Assembly (NCBI RefSeq): GCF_900104475.1
Contig: NZ_FNJR01000003.1
Location: 164,917-228,916 of the forward strand
Direction of reading: 5' to 3'
Source: Actinopolyspora xinjiangensis
GTDB taxonomy: Bacteria; Actinomycetota; Actinomycetes; Mycobacteriales; Pseudonocardiaceae
DNA: 64,000 bases
This document shows positions 61,031-64,000 of this stretch, in pieces. Within the stretch, counting starts at the first letter, position 1; each line of letters begins with the position of its first letter. Both the position numbers and the translations under genes were made by a program. The notes under the pieces are model-generated. The model had not been told where the DNA came from. It saw nothing but the letters and a program-made list of their open reading frames with translations, and did no database searches.

Positions 61031-61858
61031 ATGCCGACTTTCGAGACCCACGACGGAGCGGAGATCTTCTACAAGGACTGGGGGGACGGACCTCCGGTGA
61101 TCTTCATCCACGGCTGGCCGCTGAACGCCGACGCGTGGGACGACCAGCTGAACGCGGTGGCCGAGCGGGGTTTCCGGGCGATCGCACACGACCGGCGAGG
61201 ACACGGTCGCTCCACGCAGACCTGGTACGGTAACGACAACGACACCTGGGCCGACGACCTTTCCAGGCTCATCGAGACGCTGGACCTGCGCGGTGTCACC
61301 CTGGTCGCGCATTCGATGGGAGGGGGCGAGCTGAGCCGCTACGTCGGCAGGCACGGCACCTCACGGCTGGACAGGGCGGTGCTGCTGGCGGCTGTACCAC
61401 CACTGATGCTGCGGACGGCCTCCAACCCCGAGGGAACGCCCATCGACGTCTTCGACGGTATCCGCGAGGGCATGCGCAGGGAACGATCCCAGTTCTGGCA
61501 GGACCTCACCGAGACCTTCTTCGGCAGCAACCGGCCGGGCAACAACGTCACCCAGGGCAACAAGGACGCCTTCTGGCTGATGGCCATGCGGCAGGGCCTC
61601 AAGGCGGGTCTGGACTGCGTGAAGCAGTTCTCGGAAACCGACTTCACCGAGGACCTCAGGCGGTTCGACATCCCCACCCTGGTGGTGCACGGCGACGACG
61701 ACCAGATAGTGCCCATCGAGGCCTCGGCCAGGAAGTCGGCCGAGATCATCCCGGACGCCACGTTGAAGGTCTACCCGGGAGCCGGACACGGTCTGGCCAA
61801 TGTGCCTGGTGACAAGGAAAAGTTCAACGAGGACCTGTTGAACTTCCTGAAGGGTTGA
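61031..61858 (+). CDS. alpha/beta hydrolase, non-heme chloroperoxidase-like
   Basis: A 275-residue hydrolase. HGWPLNADAWDDQL is the oxyanion loop, Ser95 in VAHSMGGGE the nucleophile, HGDDDQIVPIE the acid region and PGAGHGLANV the catalytic His. This set is typical of cofactor-free haloperoxidase/esterase proteins. GGGGGAG precedes ATG 61031. Probably an esterase; the physiological substrate is unknown. It converges with the acetate permease gene across a long hairpin. Confidence 0.9.
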   Translation: MPTFETHDGAEIFYKDWGDGPPVIFIHGWPLNADAWDDQLNAVAERGFRAIAHDRRGHGRSTQTWYGNDNDTWADDLSRLIETLDLRGVTLVAHSMGGGELSRYVGRHGTSRLDRAVLLAAVPPLMLRTASNPEGTPIDVFDGIREGMRRERSQFWQDLTETFFGSNRPGNNVTQGNKDAFWLMAMRQGLKAGLDCVKQFSETDFTEDLRRFDIPTLVVHGDDDQIVPIEASARKSAEIIPDATLKVYPGAGHGLANVPGDKEKFNEDLLNFLKG

Positions 61859-61933
61859 TCCGCCCCTCCGGGACCGGAGGCGGGAGCACGGGCTACCGCA
61901 GTGCGACCGACATGCCTCGGGCGGAAGGTGTGA

Positions 61934-61972
61934 CCGGGTGTCCGGGGAACTGCCCGTTCCCCGGACACCCGG
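61934..61972. terminator. bidirectional terminator between hydrolase and actP-like genes
   Basis: 17-bp perfect stem (61934-61950 with 61956-61972), TGCCC loop, between convergent genes. The longest perfect stem seen in the window. Confidence 0.9.
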
Positions 61973-61994
61973 ACCGGGACGTCGAGACGGGGCC

Positions 61995-63611
61995 TCAGTG
62001 CGAGGAGGCCTTCTCCGCCCCCGCCCCGGTCAGCGAGCGCACCTCCATCTCGGCGTACTTGGCCTGGTCGTGCTCACCGGAGAGCACCGTGCCGAGCCAG
62101 CCCAGGAAGAACGAGGCGGGGATGGACACCAGTCCCGGGTTCTCCAACGGGAACCAGTGGAAGTCCACCCCGCTGAGCATGGCGGTCTCGCTGCCGGACA
62201 CGGCCGGGGAGAACACGATGAGCAGCACGGCGATGGACAGGCCACCGTAGATACTGCACAACGCGCCCGTGGTGTTGAACCGTCGCCAGAACAGCGAGTA
62301 CAGGATCGTCGGCAGGTTCGCCGAGGCGGCTACCGCGAACGCCAGTGCCACCAGGAACGCCACGTTCTGGTTGCGCGCGAGGATGCCACCGACGATGGCC
62401 ACCGCACCGATGACCACGGCGGTTATCCGCGCGACACGGACCTCCGCCTGCTTGTCGGCCACCTCGCCCCTCTTGATGACGTTGGCGTAGATGTCGTGCG
62501 CGAAGGACGCGGAGGCCGTGATCGTCAGCCCCGCCACCACGGCGAGGATGGTGGCGAACGCGACGGCGGAGATGAATCCCAGCAGAACCGGTCCACCCAG
62601 CGCCTGCGCCAGCAGCGGCGCCGCGGAGTTGGACCCTCCCGGTGCCTGGCCGATCGTCTCCGGCCCGACCATGGCCGCCGCGCCGTAGCCGAGCACCAGA
62701 GAGAACAGATAGAACAGACCGATCAGAAAGATCGCCCACACCACGGAGCGACGTGCCTCACGAGAGGTCGGCACGGTGTAGAACCGCATGAGCACGTGCG
62801 GCAGCCCCGCGGTCCCGAGCACCAGCGCGAGTCCCAGTGACAGGAAGTCCAGCTTGCTGATCTCGGAGGTGCCGTACTTGGCTCCCGGTTCGAGCAGCCG
62901 CTCACCCGTGGCCCCCGCCTTGTCCACGGCTCCCTGCAGCACGGCCGAGAAGTCGAAACCGTACTTGGCGAGCACCCAGAGGGTCATCGCGGCGGCACCG
63001 GTTATCAACAGCGCCGCTTTGATGATCTGCACCCAGGTCGTGCCCTTCATCCCGCCGACCAGCACGTAGACGATCATGATGACGCCCACGATCGCGATGA
63101 CCAGACTGACCCCCGCCGGGTTGTTGATCCCCAGCAGCAACGAGACCAGCACGCCTGCTCCGGCCATCTGCGCCAGCAGGTAGAAGAAGCTCACCGCCAG
63201 GGTGGAGGTGGCCGCGGCCGCCCGCACCGGACGTTGCCGCATCCGGAAGGCGAGCACGTCACCCATGGTGAACTTGCCGGTGTTGCGCAGCAGTTCGGCG
63301 ACCAGCAGCAGAGCGACCAGCCACGCCACGAGAAAACCGATCGAGTACAGGAAACCGTCGTAACCGTACAGCGCGATGGCGCCGACGATGCCGAGGAAGG
63401 AGGCCGCGGACAGGTAGTCACCGGAGATGGCTATGCCGTTCTGCGGGCCGGAGAACGCGCGTCCGGCGGCATAGTAGTCCGAGGCGGTCTTGGTGGTGCG
63501 GCTGGCACGCAGCACCACGACCAGCGTCACGACGACGAAAGCGACGAATATGCTGATGTTGATGATCGGATTGCTACCCTGCAGTCCACCGCTCTGCGCC
63601 AACGGAGTCAT
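61995..63611 (-). CDS. actP: sodium:solute symporter, acetate permease-like
   Basis: A 538-residue, roughly 13-helix symporter of the SSS family. SDYYAAGRAFSGPQNGIAISGDYLSAASFLG at the start (family signature; ISGDYLSAASFLG is diagnostic) and GTAGLPHVLMRFYTVP in the middle match ActP. ATG 63611 follows GGGAGG. Together with the upstream DUF485 gene, whose stop overlaps this start, it forms the typical yjcH-actP acetate uptake pair. Confidence 0.92.
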   Translation of the reverse strand: MTPLAQSGGLQGSNPIINISIFVAFVVVTLVVVLRASRTTKTASDYYAAGRAFSGPQNGIAISGDYLSAASFLGIVGAIALYGYDGFLYSIGFLVAWLVALLLVAELLRNTGKFTMGDVLAFRMRQRPVRAAAATSTLAVSFFYLLAQMAGAGVLVSLLLGINNPAGVSLVIAIVGVIMIVYVLVGGMKGTTWVQIIKAALLITGAAAMTLWVLAKYGFDFSAVLQGAVDKAGATGERLLEPGAKYGTSEISKLDFLSLGLALVLGTAGLPHVLMRFYTVPTSREARRSVVWAIFLIGLFYLFSLVLGYGAAAMVGPETIGQAPGGSNSAAPLLAQALGGPVLLGFISAVAFATILAVVAGLTITASASFAHDIYANVIKRGEVADKQAEVRVARITAVVIGAVAIVGGILARNQNVAFLVALAFAVAASANLPTILYSLFWRRFNTTGALCSIYGGLSIAVLLIVFSPAVSGSETAMLSGVDFHWFPLENPGLVSIPASFFLGWLGTVLSGEHDQAKYAEMEVRSLTGAGAEKASSH

Positions 63612-63952
63612 TCCGACCTCCCCTCGATGTCCTCGCGGATCCTGCCCGCCACCGGGTCGAGCCGCCGGTTGGCGAACCGCACGTAGATTCCGGTGATGAC
63701 GAAGGTGGACACGAACTGCAGCAGTCCCAGTACCAGGCCCACGTTGATGTTGCCGAAAAGCTTGACGGACATGAACCCGTGGGCGTAGTCGGCGAGCAGC
63801 ACGTACAGCAGGTACCAGCCCAGGAACAACGCGGCCACGGGAAACACGAACCCGCGCAGCCTGCGTCGCAGCGCCACGAAGTCCGCGCTGGCGTGGGCCT
63901 CGGTCCACTGTTCCGCCGTGGGATCCCGGGACTCGGATTCCTCGGTTGTCAC
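63608..63952 (-). CDS. DUF485-family membrane protein (YjcH-like)
   Basis: A 114-residue protein with two helices (about 37-56 and 70-90), and the DUF485 pattern RRRLRGFVFPVAALFLGWYLLYV at the first helix. The GTG start at 63952 follows GGAGGCGG. It overlaps actP by 4 bp. DUF485 proteins accompany ActP and probably assist its assembly. The last 48 bases of the window should hold part of its promoter. Confidence 0.92.
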   Translation of the reverse strand: MTTEESESRDPTAEQWTEAHASADFVALRRRLRGFVFPVAALFLGWYLLYVLLADYAHGFMSVKLFGNINVGLVLGLLQFVSTFVITGIYVRFANRRLDPVAGRIREDIEGRSE

Positions 63953-64000
63953 AACCGCCTCCTAACACGAACGAGTGACTCAAGGCACAGTAGGAAGATC

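Overview
The window is high-GC actinobacterial DNA. Evidence includes GTG/TTG starts with AGGAGG-type ribosome binding sites, Tat and lipoprotein signals, a gamma-butyrolactone (A-factor type) signalling locus, ROK/LacI sugar regulators and cellulolytic enzymes without plant-type introns. A filamentous, cellulose-degrading actinomycete fits best. Many secreted proteins are very acidic, so a salt-adapted Pseudonocardiales/Actinopolyspora-type host is possible, but this is inference.

Left end (1-6.1 kb): a cellulose island. It holds a cellobiose-binding lipoprotein (cut by the window edge), a GH6 cellulase, an AA10 lytic polysaccharide monooxygenase, a GH12 endoglucanase and a LacI-family CebR-like repressor. 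Two CebR-type operators (TGGGAGCGCTCYCA) lie in the divergent promoter between the binding protein and GH6. 6.4-9.2 kb: a NarK-type nitrate/nitrite transporter followed by a HemD-like/winged-helix regulator of the NnaR type.

9.5-29.5 kb: a long metabolic region on the plus strand. A ROK regulator precedes a ribose/inositol-type ABC transporter (ATPase, permease, binding protein), a Gfo/Idh/MocA oxidoreductase, a Tat-exported TIM-barrel protein and a 1447-residue secreted ThuA/sorbosone-dehydrogenase/PKD/CBM6/DUF1080 protein. Two tandem terminator hairpins close this unit. A tightly overlapping Ebo-type cluster follows: inositol-phosphate-synthase-like cyclase, UbiA prenyltransferase, TIM barrel, EboA, EboB (TatD), EboE, EboF-like phosphodiesterase, then another TIM-barrel protein and a 14-bp terminator. 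The cyclase sits where a 3-dehydroquinate-synthase-like EboD is found in cyanobacterial ebo clusters. This is the most interesting system in the window.

30-38 kb: a signalling/resistance region. It has an AfsA-type butyrolactone synthase, a divergent zinc-independent MDR reductase, two tandem TetR-type butyrolactone receptors with several ARE-like palindromes, a macrolide-type glycosyltransferase, an ABC-F ribosome-protection-type ATPase with an attenuator-like leader, and a methyltransferase. 38-64 kb is mixed chromosomal content: FNT transporter, a non-canonical MTHFR-like protein, TSUP and SulP transporters, macro domain, secreted chorismate mutase, MerR, P450, MBL hydrolase, cold-shock protein, GGCT-like protein, a SerA-like dehydrogenase/DUF1015 operon, CBS protein, ferritin-like/VIT protein, MetE-like methyltransferase, a decayed IS630 transposase, an alpha/beta hydrolase and an ActP/DUF485 acetate-permease pair. 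No rRNA, tRNA, CRISPR array or intact insertion sequence was seen.
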